NCBI RefSeq assembly: GCF_010723735.1
Contig: NZ_BLLB01000002.1
Location: forward strand, 1,240,001 to 1,304,000
DNA length: 64,000 nt
Direction: 5' to 3'
DNA from: Mycolicibacterium hippocampi
Lineage (GTDB): Bacteria > Actinomycetota > Actinomycetes > Mycobacteriales > Mycobacteriaceae
The translations under genes and the position numbers were made by a program. Below, one piece after another: positions 9,435 through 16,153 of the stretch (its first letter is position 1; each line of letters starts with the position of its first letter). Under the pieces are notes generated by a model. That model searched no databases. It worked only from the letters and a program-made list of their open reading frames with translations, and was not told the DNA's origin.

Positions 9435-10106
9435 ATGCGCCGATCGCTGATCTTGCTGTGCGCGACGGCGGTCTGTGCAGTCCTGACCTCGCTGGCTGCG
9501 CCGCACGCCGCGGCGGAGTTCACGCCCTGGTTCGCCCGTTCCGTCGGAGGTGCCACCCAGGTGTTGTCCGTCACCGGTGTGGGCGGTTCGGACGCCAAGA
9601 TGGACGTGTGGCAGCGCACTGCCGCCGGTTGGCAGCCGGTGGACGGCGGTGTCGGCATCCCAGCCAAGATCGGCGCAAAAGGGATGTCGCCCAATCACTT
9701 CGACGGTTCGATGATGACGCCGAAGGGGATCTACACTCTGGACTTCGCGTTCGGCACCGAACCCAACCCTGGCGGTGGCCTGCAATACGTCCAAGTCGGC
9801 CCGGACCACTGGTGGGACGGCGACATGGAAAGCCCGACCTACAACACCATGCAGGTGTGCAAGAAGGACGAGTGTCCGTTCAACACCTCACTGAGCGCGG
9901 GCACCGAGAACCTGCAGATCCCGCAGTACGCTCACGCGGTGGTGATGGGCGTCAACAAGGCGCGGATCCCGGGCAAGGGCGGGGCGTTCTTCGTGCACAG
10001 CACCGACGGCGGCGCCACCGCCGGTTGCGTGGCGATCGACGACGCAAAGCTGGTGACGATCATGCGGTGGCTACGGCCGGGAGCGATGATCGCCGTCACC
10101 GAATAG
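9435..10106 (+). CDS. Exported L,D-transpeptidase (YkuD-like) family protein
   Basis: A 223-residue secreted protein: signal peptide 1-27 (ending APHAAAE), then a YkuD-like domain with conserved H188 (HST) and catalytic-type C198 in the ATAGCVAI motif. This family crosslinks peptidoglycan or attaches proteins to it, but this short single-domain type lacks the lipoprotein anchor and immunoglobulin-like domains of the main mycobacterial Ldt enzymes, so it may belong to a divergent subgroup. It diverges from the HNH gene with a ~90-base intergenic region. Confidence 0.7.
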   Translation: MRRSLILLCATAVCAVLTSLAAPHAAAEFTPWFARSVGGATQVLSVTGVGGSDAKMDVWQRTAAGWQPVDGGVGIPAKIGAKGMSPNHFDGSMMTPKGIYTLDFAFGTEPNPGGGLQYVQVGPDHWWDGDMESPTYNTMQVCKKDECPFNTSLSAGTENLQIPQYAHAVVMGVNKARIPGKGGAFFVHSTDGGATAGCVAIDDAKLVTIMRWLRPGAMIAVTE

Positions 10107-10108
10107 CC

Positions 10109-10567
10109 TCACAGGTTGAGTGCGCGGCCTGCCTTGACCTTGAAGTTCAACGCCTCCAGCGACATCGAGGCGTCGTAGGTGCGGTCATATCCGGTCTCGC
10201 AGATCTTCCAGCCGGCATCGGTTCTGCGGTACCTGTCGTGGTAGAAGCCCGCGCCGATCAGCATGAAGTTGAAATCCGGCGCGATCACCCGGTCCTGCAG
10301 ATACCAGGTCGCGGTGGCCTCGTCGCCGTCGACGGTGATCTCGGGGTGGTTGACGCGGTGCTCGGTGAGGATCTCGGGTCCCAGCGAGTTGCGCATGAAG
10401 CCGACGAGATCGTCGCGGTTGGTGAAATGGTGCTCCTCACCGATCGACTCGCCATACCGGCCGACGACGTCCTCGGTGAGGGTGTCGGCGAACTCGTCCC
10501 AGTGCTTGGTGTCGAGCGCGCGGAGATACCGGTACTTGACCTGCTTGATGTCATCGATGTCACCCAT
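10109..10567 (-). CDS. SnoaL/NTF2-like protein
   Basis: A 152-residue protein with a single NTF2-like cone fold pattern: DIDDIKQVKYRYLRALDTKHWDEFADTLTED at the N-terminus and alternating strands later (ITVDGDEATATWYLQD, RRTDAGWKICETGYDRTY). The sequence resembles bile-acid dehydratase/SnoaL relatives that bind small hydrophobic compounds; the substrate cannot be told. It is convergent with the transpeptidase gene, 2 bases apart. The ATG at 10567 gives the usual MGDIDDIKQ start. Confidence 0.75.
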   Translation of the reverse strand: MGDIDDIKQVKYRYLRALDTKHWDEFADTLTEDVVGRYGESIGEEHHFTNRDDLVGFMRNSLGPEILTEHRVNHPEITVDGDEATATWYLQDRVIAPDFNFMLIGAGFYHDRYRRTDAGWKICETGYDRTYDASMSLEALNFKVKAGRALNL

Positions 10568-10640
10568 GGCGACATTGCAGCACACCGCGGCAACGCGGCA
10601 TAGGGCAGAGTGTCTGAGCGGCCGGGATCGGTTCGGGCGC

Positions 10641-10646
10641 TATCGT
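10641..10646 (+). promoter_or_regulatory. Old -10 box of the interrupted Hsp70-like gene
   Basis: TATCGT (TANNNT type) lies 10 bases before the original ATG at 10657. No convincing -35 was found. It would have driven the host gene with a very short leader. After integration it points into the element and could transcribe the left-end cargo genes at 10910 and 11343. Confidence 0.4.
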
Positions 10647-10656
10647 GGCCTGGGTC

Positions 10657-10830
10657 ATGACCGAACCCCTGGGGTTGTCCATCGGTAGCTATTACTCAAA
10701 ATGCATAGCCGGTTCTCATGTGTACGTACGCAAAATGCCAGGTGACCGACATTCGGGCCGTGGAGCACAACGACCAGGCGGTTCCGATGGAGTACTCGAA
10801 CATCATGTTTTACGCCGATGCGGTATGTGA
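10657..10830 (+). pseudogene. Severed 5' end of the Hsp70-like gene at attL
   Basis: The reading frame starts MTEPLGLSIG, which matches PLGLSIGTTNLVAA at the beginning of the downstream Hsp70-like protein. The match stops exactly where the 14-base repeat ends (10685); what follows to the stop at 10830 is element DNA. This is therefore the original start of the gene at 23226-25016, cut off by insertion of the 12.6 kb element. Joining base 10685 to 23264 restores MTEPLGLSIG-TTNLV without a frameshift. Confidence 0.85.
10672..10685 (+). repeat. attL core
   Basis: GGGTTGTCCATCGG, identical to 23250-23263. The bases on the left (gaccgaacccctg) belong to the host gene; those on the right (tagctattac) belong to the element. 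Confidence 0.85.
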
Positions 10831-10909
10831 CTCAAGGGCAACCCCGCTAGGTTCCGGTCGAATAAGGTGACTATCGGGGTCATAGACCGCAACTCGTTAG
10901 GGGCTCCTG

Positions 10910-11341
10910 GTGTTTGGTAGAAGAAGAAGAGAACGTTCTCAACTAGGTCAGCAGTTGGATGCCAAAGGTGGATGGGGTGATTCGAAGGACCCGATGGTAG
11001 GCCTTTCCGAGGTCGCCAAACAGTCGGAGTTTGGTGAACCGGACAACCCATCGCCCTGGATCTCCCGGCAAGCAAGTCTGAACGATGGCGCGTCACAACC
11101 AGCAGGCTCTGTTGCAGCCACACTGGTTATGATCGCGCTGCTAATTATTTTTGTCGCCAATTCGGTCCCGACGGCCACCTGGCCCTTCATTGCCGTAATT
11201 ATCGTTGCCTTGATCGTGGGAGTGACTGTCCTTTCGGTCACTATTGCTCTAACGTCTGTGTTTTGGCTGCGGAGCGCATCGAGAAACACCGAGGATGTTC
11301 GCTATAGGTCCAGCTCAACCTCCAGAGAAAGCTCGGACTGA
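10910..11341 (+). CDS. Small membrane protein, left-end cargo
   Basis: A 143-residue protein of unknown family. An Arg-rich N-terminus (MFGRRRRERSQ) and a soluble 65-residue region precede two closely spaced membrane helices (~residues 68-85 and 90-115), then a Ser-rich cytoplasmic tail. The GTG at 10910 is the likely start though its ribosome site is weak. The DNA is visibly less GC-rich than the host genes. It ends one base before the next gene's start, so the two are probably co-expressed, possibly from the old host promoter at attL. Confidence 0.6.
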   Translation: MFGRRRRERSQLGQQLDAKGGWGDSKDPMVGLSEVAKQSEFGEPDNPSPWISRQASLNDGASQPAGSVAATLVMIALLIIFVANSVPTATWPFIAVIIVALIVGVTVLSVTIALTSVFWLRSASRNTEDVRYRSSSTSRESSD

Positions 11342-11342
11342 G

Positions 11343-11783
11343 ATGGCTTGGGATCCGTCCGAGATTCTGAGTTCACTCGCCCAAAAGGGGCTTTCGTCAC
11401 GGCGTGTTGCCGCCGCCACAGCAAGTGGATACGTGATTGGTCTGGTCCCCGAAGCGTTCCTCGATTACGTACCGGATCTCGGCCCTGAGGATATGGGTAC
11501 CGCAGGGGGGCTAGCTGGTTTTGTTATCTATGTATTGACAACTACACAAACAGAGTCTCGAGCACGACGCCAGCTTCTCCAGGCTTGCCTGCGCGGAGGC
11601 TGGCAAGAATTCGCCTTCGAGCTGAAAAGAAACGGCCGTGGTGACCTTGCCGATAAATTGAGGGCGATTCTCCAAATGTATAGACGTGATTTGATTTCGA
11701 GGCGTGATTTAGGCTTTGAACTGCGTCGGATCCAGCGCGAGTTTCTAAGCGGACAACGAGACGATGTCAATGACGAGGAGTGA
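11343..11783 (+). CDS. Unknown protein paired with the upstream membrane gene
   Basis: A 146-residue protein. The start MAWDPSEILSSLAQKG at 11343 lies right after the upstream stop (TGA then gATG). Residues ~35-75 contain weakly hydrophobic segments (VIGLVPEAFL, GGLAGFVIYVLT). The C-terminal half is strongly charged and helical (LLQACLRGGWQEFAFELKRNG, KLRAILQMYRRDLISRRDLGFELRRI). No family recognised. AT-richer codon use matches its partner, which argues for recent acquisition as a unit. Superinfection exclusion is a guess from position only. Confidence 0.55.
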   Translation: MAWDPSEILSSLAQKGLSSRRVAAATASGYVIGLVPEAFLDYVPDLGPEDMGTAGGLAGFVIYVLTTTQTESRARRQLLQACLRGGWQEFAFELKRNGRGDLADKLRAILQMYRRDLISRRDLGFELRRIQREFLSGQRDDVNDEE

Positions 11784-11851
11784 ATTCTTGCGCGCGGCCT
11801 CCCCGGCGATTTGCTGATCAGTTCGCATACCCGCCTCGGGCGGCTCACGAC

Positions 11852-12130
11852 TCATTCTCGCTGTTCGATCTCATCTTGTCCCATTAGCACTGCCCGGTAC
11901 CAAGCCTCTGGCGGAACGCTGATGGCACTCATGACGTCCACGGTGGGAGGTTCGTCGTCGTTGCGGACGCCTAATTTGCAGCGCAGGTGCGTCGTCAGAT
12001 CGCTCATGTATTCATGTAGGCCGGACATGCAGCGGTCCTCGGCGGTCACCTCTGCATGCAGGAACCTGCCCGGCAGCTCGGAAATTTCCACGTCAAGGGG
12101 TGCGCGCTTGGCGCTGCGTCGTACTGTCAT
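11852..12130 (-). CDS. Small protein coupled to the terminase-like gene
   Basis: A 92-residue acidic-to-neutral protein, MTVRRSAKRAPLDVEI at the start and ISVPPEAWYRAVLMGQDEIEQRE at the end. Its ATG overlaps the stop of the small-terminase-like gene (ATGA at 12127-12130), so translation is coupled. It contains no recognised domain. Coupling suggests a role with the terminase subunit, for example in packaging specificity, but nothing in the sequence proves this. Confidence 0.6.
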   Translation of the reverse strand: MTVRRSAKRAPLDVEISELPGRFLHAEVTAEDRCMSGLHEYMSDLTTHLRCKLGVRNDDEPPTVDVMSAISVPPEAWYRAVLMGQDEIEQRE

Positions 12131-12507
12131 CGGTTCACCACCCGTAGTCGAGCGGACTTCGTGGCGCGCCGGCGCGTTTGCAAGAGCTTCTCGGCCTTGT
12201 CGGCGATGGCCTCGTCGGTGTCCGGTAGGCCCAGCCTGCCGAGCAGTTGGGCCAGGAGGCCGCGCTGGAATCGGACCTCGCTGATCAGCGGGTGGATGAC
12301 CTTCTGCTGGGCGGAACCGAGCACAGTCAGCGGTTCCTTGGCCGCTGCCGTTTCGAGTTGGTGAATCCGGTCGGCAACTCTGCACGCCTGCGTCAACAGG
12401 GCCACCTTGTGCGGCTCGTTCTCCAGGTCGAACTCGTCGGTGACGGTTCTCCACAGCTTCTGGCCGTGGCCGTCGCGGCGTAGGCCGCTCGGCATTCTCA
12501 GTCTCAT
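12127..12507 (-). CDS. P27-type small terminase-like protein (TerS)
   Basis: A 126-residue protein matching the actinophage P27 small-terminase pattern: G-x-KLWRTVTDEFDLEN, then HKVALLTQACRVADRIHQLE, a PLTVLGSAQQKVIHPLISEVR segment and RGLLAQLLGRLGLPD. TerS selects phage DNA for packaging with a large terminase ATPase. No large terminase is present in the element, so this is a lone TerS, as found in phage satellites that redirect a helper phage's packaging. Start ATG 12507 follows GAAGGAAG closely; ATG 12495 is an alternative. The basic tail (LQTRRRATKSARLR) could contact DNA. Confidence 0.72.
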   Translation of the reverse strand: MRLRMPSGLRRDGHGQKLWRTVTDEFDLENEPHKVALLTQACRVADRIHQLETAAAKEPLTVLGSAQQKVIHPLISEVRFQRGLLAQLLGRLGLPDTDEAIADKAEKLLQTRRRATKSARLRVVNR

Positions 12508-12717
12508 TCTTCCTTCTTTCAACGTGGCGAAATAGCCGCTGAGCTGCGGCTGGTCTAAAAATCGGAATCCGGTTTGCTCGCCGGATGGCTCACCCGCATT
12601 ACCGGCCGGTCGAAGCCCCCGGGGACGGGGGGTAACCCCCGTGGGGCTCATAATTCGTGGGTCGCGGGTTCCCACGCCCGCGCGACCACAACGGCGGAAC
12701 TACCACAAGGGGGCGCG
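12508..12717. other. Divergent intergenic region with a strong hairpin
   Basis: These 210 bases separate the leftward TerS gene from the rightward gene at 12718. They contain a GC-rich inverted repeat at about 12657-12688 (GTGGGTCGCG pairing with CGCGACCAC, one bulged G). No T-run follows on either strand, so it is not an intrinsic terminator. It may be a regulator site or a packaging/recognition sequence. Confidence 0.35.
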
Positions 12718-12993
12718 ATGGCCGTCGGCGACAAGGTCTGGCTCGTGACGGTTACAACCGAACCGGCCGAGGAGACTCCCGGCAACCCGACGATGACGGG
12801 TTACTTCATCCACGCGAGCCCCGACGGTGCCGCCGACCGGCTGCGGGAAGCGCTCGACGAATGCGGCGTAGACGACATGCCTCCCGAACTGTTCGAGAGC
12901 GAGTTCGAGGACGATGGGACGTACCACGGCAGCTTCACGATTGACGAGCAGCTCCTGTCGTACACAGTGGCGGAGCTGACGGTTGGCCACTAA
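12718..12993 (+). CDS. Small acidic element protein of unknown function
   Basis: A 91-residue protein: MAVGDKVWLVTVTTEP, TMTGYFIHASPDGAADRLREALDECG, then a very acidic stretch (PPELFESEFEDDGTYHG) and a hydrophobic C-terminus. The ATG at 12718 has AAGGGGG upstream. No family recognised; the size and acidity recall phage anti-host or nucleic-acid-mimic proteins, which is only an analogy. It is followed 42 bases later by another small gene on the same strand. Confidence 0.6.
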   Translation: MAVGDKVWLVTVTTEPAEETPGNPTMTGYFIHASPDGAADRLREALDECGVDDMPPELFESEFEDDGTYHGSFTIDEQLLSYTVAELTVGH

Positions 12994-13035
12994 TCGCCGA
13001 ACAGGTCGCCGTCGTCGCGCGTATGGTGGCCTCCG

Positions 13036-13317
13036 ATGACCGCGGACGATCCCGAGATTGCAGATCCCCCCGGCGCAGTGCGCGTTGAGGGGTGGAGGGT
13101 CCAAGATGGCCGCCACGAACGGTTCGTCAGCTTCCAAGCCCGTGAAGGTACTGAACTCGAGGTCCACGTCACCGGCTTCCAGCAAGCTGACGGTCAGTAC
13201 CGCGAGGTCCGGATCTTCGTCGGTGACTGCGAACTCGGCATCGATGATGTCGACACCGTGATCGGCGATCTCGTTGCCGCGCGTGATGAAGCACGAGCTC
13301 TTCACCACGCCGACTGA
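13036..13317 (+). CDS. Small element protein, probably leaderless
   Basis: A 93-residue protein (MTADDPEIADPPGAVRVEGW...) with alternating strands and a helical C-terminus (VIGDLVAARDEARALHHAD). A TATGGT box (13022-13027) sits 8 bases before the ATG at 13036, spacing that would make a leaderless transcript. The fold suggests a small alpha/beta domain; function unknown. It converges with the leftward gene at 13375. Confidence 0.55.
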   Translation: MTADDPEIADPPGAVRVEGWRVQDGRHERFVSFQAREGTELEVHVTGFQQADGQYREVRIFVGDCELGIDDVDTVIGDLVAARDEARALHHAD

Positions 13318-13374
13318 TCGGCGCCGCAACCCATAGCATCGGTTCCACTTGCGCGTCGTGTACTCGTTACCTTT

Positions 13375-13629
13375 TCAAGCAGCTCGTGGGCGCACGACTA
13401 TCGAACGATTATGTTGTGTCGGTTCGACATTGGAGTAACTCCGTTGGTAGCTGCGGATGGACTCTATCGGTGCCATGCCCTGCGGCGGATCGGGTCGTTG
13501 GTGACGCCGGTCGAAGAGCGCCCGACGCTCGTCCATCGAGTCGGTCCACAGCGTGCCGTCGTTCTCCAGGACCGCAGCGGCCCAGTGCTGACCGGACTGT
13601 TCCCACCATGTATCGAATGTCTTGCTCAT
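13375..13629 (-). CDS. Small hypothetical protein
   Basis: An 84-residue protein (MSKTFDTWWEQSGQHWAAAVLENDGTLW...) with tryptophans clustered in the first 30 residues and a basic C-terminus. Its start lies 4 bases after the stop of the larger upstream gene, so it is likely the last gene of that leftward transcript. No domain recognised. Confidence 0.5.
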   Translation of the reverse strand: MSKTFDTWWEQSGQHWAAAVLENDGTLWTDSMDERRALFDRRHQRPDPPQGMAPIESIRSYQRSYSNVEPTQHNRSIVVRPRAA

Positions 13630-13633
13630 CGGG

Positions 13634-14437
13634 TCAGAGGCCCTGGACGCGGCGACGGATCGCGGCTGCGTCGGCCAGCGCGGACAGGTTCAGCTCGTAG
13701 CCGTGCAGCACGGGGACGACGAACGGCGAGATCTCGGCGTATCGCTGCACCGAGTCGGGTCGCGGGACGGATCCCATCGCCGAGAGCCGACCGGCGGCGG
13801 CTTCAAGGGTGCGCCTTGTACCGGGGTGGCCGAGGATGCACGCGGTGAACATGTTGGTCGCGACGTTGTTGGAGTTGACAGGGCCGATCTCGTGACCGTG
13901 GTGGGTGGCGATCCTCTTGTATGCCTCCCACAGCGGTCGCAGTTGTCCCGATGCGGTTTTCCAGCGGTCGACAGCATCGCCTTGTGCGCGGGTGAAGCTG
14001 AGTACGTTGATCAACCTCGGATCTCCAAGGTCGGGGAGATTACCCGCGACCTCGTTGAGTTCGTGCTGTGCGACGACCGCGTTGAACTGGTCGACGATGG
14101 CTGACTCCCACGCTGGACTGGCGTCGTAGATCGCGGCGTTGAGCCGATGCACCGCTGCGTCGATCAGGGCGGTACCCGCTCCTTGGACGAAGGTCAGTAG
14201 GTCGGATGCGGCCTGGATGAAACCGTCTCGGGCGGTGTCGAACTCGTCCGCCTCGGCCGTCCGGAGACCGGACGCTGCGGCGTCGTAGTCGGACTGTGCG
14301 GCGTCGTGTGCACGCTCGGCGTCTTCGTAGATCTGAACCTCGGCTCGGACCTGTTGGGGAACGTCGATTCCGAGCTTGCTGATGGACTTCACGATGCCGA
14401 GGCTGCGGCGGTTGATTGTCGCGTTCTGCGTGAGCAT
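13634..14437 (-). CDS. Unknown 267-residue element protein with helical N-terminus
   Basis: Start ATG 14437 has AGGAGAAGC directly upstream. Residues ~25-75 are charged and heptad-like (QVRAEVQIYEDAERAHDAAQSDYDAAASGLRTAEADEF), likely a coiled coil. The rest is mainly helical and ends NLSALADAAAIRRRVQGL. There is no signal peptide, membrane helix or nuclease motif. It is the largest gene of its transcript. A structural or scaffold-like role is possible, but no capsid or portal features were recognised. Confidence 0.6.
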   Translation of the reverse strand: MLTQNATINRRSLGIVKSISKLGIDVPQQVRAEVQIYEDAERAHDAAQSDYDAAASGLRTAEADEFDTARDGFIQAASDLLTFVQGAGTALIDAAVHRLNAAIYDASPAWESAIVDQFNAVVAQHELNEVAGNLPDLGDPRLINVLSFTRAQGDAVDRWKTASGQLRPLWEAYKRIATHHGHEIGPVNSNNVATNMFTACILGHPGTRRTLEAAAGRLSAMGSVPRPDSVQRYAEISPFVVPVLHGYELNLSALADAAAIRRRVQGL

Positions 14438-14550
14438 GCTTCTCCTGGTTGATGTGGTGGATAGCGAGAAAGCCGCCCGAGTTGGAGAGATTCGCCTCTC
14501 CGCACCCGGACGGCCGTTGCGTCGGTATTGAGTTGTAGGTGGCCGACTCG

Positions 14551-14793
14551 CTACGTCTTCGAGCCGGGGTGCACCCAAGTTGTCCGACTGCTGCTGTTGC
14601 TGAGCTGCTCGGCGAAGAACTGAGCGAACTCTGCGCCGGGGTCCTCGGTAGTGGACTCGCCTGTAGCCGAACGGTGTCCGGCCTCAAGGACGGTGAACAG
14701 TTCGTGTAGCGATGTTTTGGTAGTCAACGACTTTGACCCTTCTCGATGTTGAGCGTGCTGTTGGATCCGGCCAACTTGCGTGTCGTCGCTCAC
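14551..14793 (-). CDS. Small hypothetical protein, coupled to the zinc-finger gene
   Basis: An 80-residue protein if the GTG at 14793 is used; this start overlaps the upstream TGA (GTGA), a typical coupled arrangement. A TTG at 14727 with GAAGGG upstream would give a 58-residue version. The C-terminal part (SLHELFTVLEAGHRS...EFAQFFAEQLSNSSSRT) reads as coding, helical and acidic. No family recognised. Confidence 0.45.
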   Translation of the reverse strand: MSDDTQVGRIQQHAQHREGSKSLTTKTSLHELFTVLEAGHRSATGESTTEDPGAEFAQFFAEQLSNSSSRTTWVHPGSKT

Positions 14794-14951
14794 GTTGCCA
14801 CCGTCTTCAGTGCGCCGACCAGTGCCAGTGCTTCCCGGCAGCGCTGTCGATATCGCGCGCCAGCATCGCGGTTGCATCGCTTGCAGTACCCGGACGGAAG
14901 CCGGTCCTGCGGACCACGAATGCGGTGGCCGTTACGGCATAGTTCGCCCAT
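14790..14951 (-). CDS. Tiny zinc-finger protein of phage type
   Basis: A 53-residue protein, easy to miss because of its size. MGELCRNGHRIRG is followed by YCKRCNRDAGARYRQRC, giving C5-x3-H9 and C23-x2-C26, the C/H-C/C pattern of small zinc-ribbon proteins frequent in actinophages and followed by an Arg-rich DNA-binding-like segment. GGAAGGTGG precedes the ATG. It is first in a leftward group just downstream of the tandem terminators. Likely a DNA-binding accessory protein. Confidence 0.65.
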   Translation of the reverse strand: MGELCRNGHRIRGPQDRLPSGYCKRCNRDAGARYRQRCREALALVGALKTVAT

Positions 14952-14989
14952 GACGTTGCCACCTTCCTTTCATTTCTAATGGGTGGTTG

Positions 14990-15024
14990 CCAAACAAAAA
15001 GACCCCCGGCACCTTTGCCGAGGG
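14990..15024 (-). terminator. Intrinsic terminator, leftward
   Basis: On the minus strand CCCTCGGC-AAAGGT-GCCGGGGG forms an 8-bp stem with one G-T pair, followed by TCTTTTTGTTT. This is a classic rho-independent structure with a clear U-tract, uncommon in mycobacterial DNA. Confidence 0.75.
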
Positions 15025-15049
15025 CGTGGGCTGATCCGGGCACAAGAAA

Positions 15050-15074
15050 GCCCCCGACCATCACGGCCGGGGGC
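15050..15074 (-). terminator. Second intrinsic terminator, leftward
   Basis: GCCCCCG and CGGGGGC form a 7-bp perfect stem around an 11-base loop; on the minus strand TTTCTTGT follows. Together with the stem at 14990-15024 it forms a tandem terminator ending the leftward transcript from 18.8 kb. Confidence 0.65.
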
Positions 15075-15208
15075 GATCTCGAAGCGACATCAACCCGAAC
15101 AGAACGAGGCGCACCGGAAAGGCAGCATCCCGGTGCCCCTACACTACTAGGGAACCAACGGACCGCTTATACGCCCTAAGCGGCCCGCTAGCAATGTGTC
15201 ATTCGTCA
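15075..15208. other. Non-coding segment with two further inverted repeats
   Basis: No gene seen. It holds GCACCGG...CCGGTGC (7-bp arms, 12-base loop, about 15111-15136) and CCGCTTA-N7-TAAGCGG at 15163-15183. Neither is followed by a clear T-run. Lying directly downstream of the presumed replication genes, the repeats could be 3' end structures or part of an origin. Confidence 0.35.
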
Positions 15209-16153
15209 CTAGTCGGGTCTGCCTGCGAGAACGTGCGTCCGATAGAGCTTCATTCCGTCGAATACGCCGTCGAACACGTTGTGGTGGTACGGCTGTGGCG
15301 CGGCGTCCGACTTGCTGATCGGGATGCCGAGGCCGGTTCCTACGAGCAGGCGGTCCCGAAGTTCCGGGTGATCCACCGCCCGCGCGGCGATGTTGCCGGT
15401 CGAGTCGCCGTAGTCGGTATCCGGCCCCCGCCCGAGGGGTACCGAGCCCGCACGCCAGAACTTCAACCACGGGTCAGCGGCCCAGCACGGCACTGTCCAC
15501 GGCACCACCGCGCCCGTGGGCAGGCGCGCCTGTGGCCCGGTGCTCACCTGTCCGCAGGGCACGCCGTACGCGGCGGAGTAGGTCGACAACACCCGCCTGC
15601 CGCTAGCACGTGCGCGGCGGTAGCGGCGACGGCTGTTCTTTCCGTCCAACTGACAGCGCGCAGAACAGTATTCGGCCTGTCCGCCGATACTGCGCTGTAC
15701 GAATCCCTCATGGTCACGCGCTAGATTGAGCCGGGTCCCGCACTCCCGGCACACCTCAAGGTGGTCGGGGTCGCTGTAATCCTCGAACCCGTACGCGCCG
15801 CCTGTCTCGGCGTGGAGATCGAGCAGCGAGCCTGACTCCATCTGAACCGACCGATCGCGGTCGGCGCTGTCGTAGGTATCCGAGCCCGCGACGCTGCTCG
15901 GGTGCCCGCCACGGTTGTCTTCTGCGGCCAGAGCACCGTCGCCGTGGATGCCACGGTTTCGATACCACCGCTTGCGGTCGTCCCAGCACTGCCCGGGTTT
16001 GAGCTGCCGGGGTAGCGACTGCCTGCGCCGCTTCGGCTCGGCCAACTCGGCCAGTTCGGGATGGCTGTTGATGAACAGATTCCACCGATGACGCTGTGCG
16101 GGATCGTTCTTCAACTCCCGCATCGCGGCGAGCATGTCGGGGTCGATACTCAC
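15209..16153 (-). CDS. Zinc-ribbon protein of unknown function
   Basis: A 314-residue protein starting at GTG 16153, which overlaps the upstream stop (GTGA). A charged N-terminal region (QRHRWNLFINSHPELAEL, PKRRRQSLPRQLKPGQCW) precedes a CRECGTRLN...EYCSARCQ module, a C-x2-C / C-x3-C treble-clef-like zinc site followed by KNSRRRYRRAR. The C-terminal third is uncharacterised. The zinc site and basic patch suggest nucleic-acid binding. It is last in the leftward operon that begins at 18845, next to a winged-helix protein, so a replication or nuclease accessory role is plausible. Confidence 0.6.
   Translation of the reverse strand: MSIDPDMLAAMRELKNDPAQRHRWNLFINSHPELAELAEPKRRRQSLPRQLKPGQCWDDRKRWYRNRGIHGDGALAAEDNRGGHPSSVAGSDTYDSADRDRSVQMESGSLLDLHAETGGAYGFEDYSDPDHLEVCRECGTRLNLARDHEGFVQRSIGGQAEYCSARCQLDGKNSRRRYRRARASGRRVLSTYSAAYGVPCGQVSTGPQARLPTGAVVPWTVPCWAADPWLKFWRAGSVPLGRGPDTDYGDSTGNIAARAVDHPELRDRLLVGTGLGIPISKSDAAPQPYHHNVFDGVFDGMKLYRTHVLAGRPD

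Noticed and set aside
15163..15183. CCGCTTA-N7-TAAGCGG as a terminator or transfer origin
   Set aside because: No T-run follows on either strand and no relaxase is present; listed only as an unexplained hairpin.
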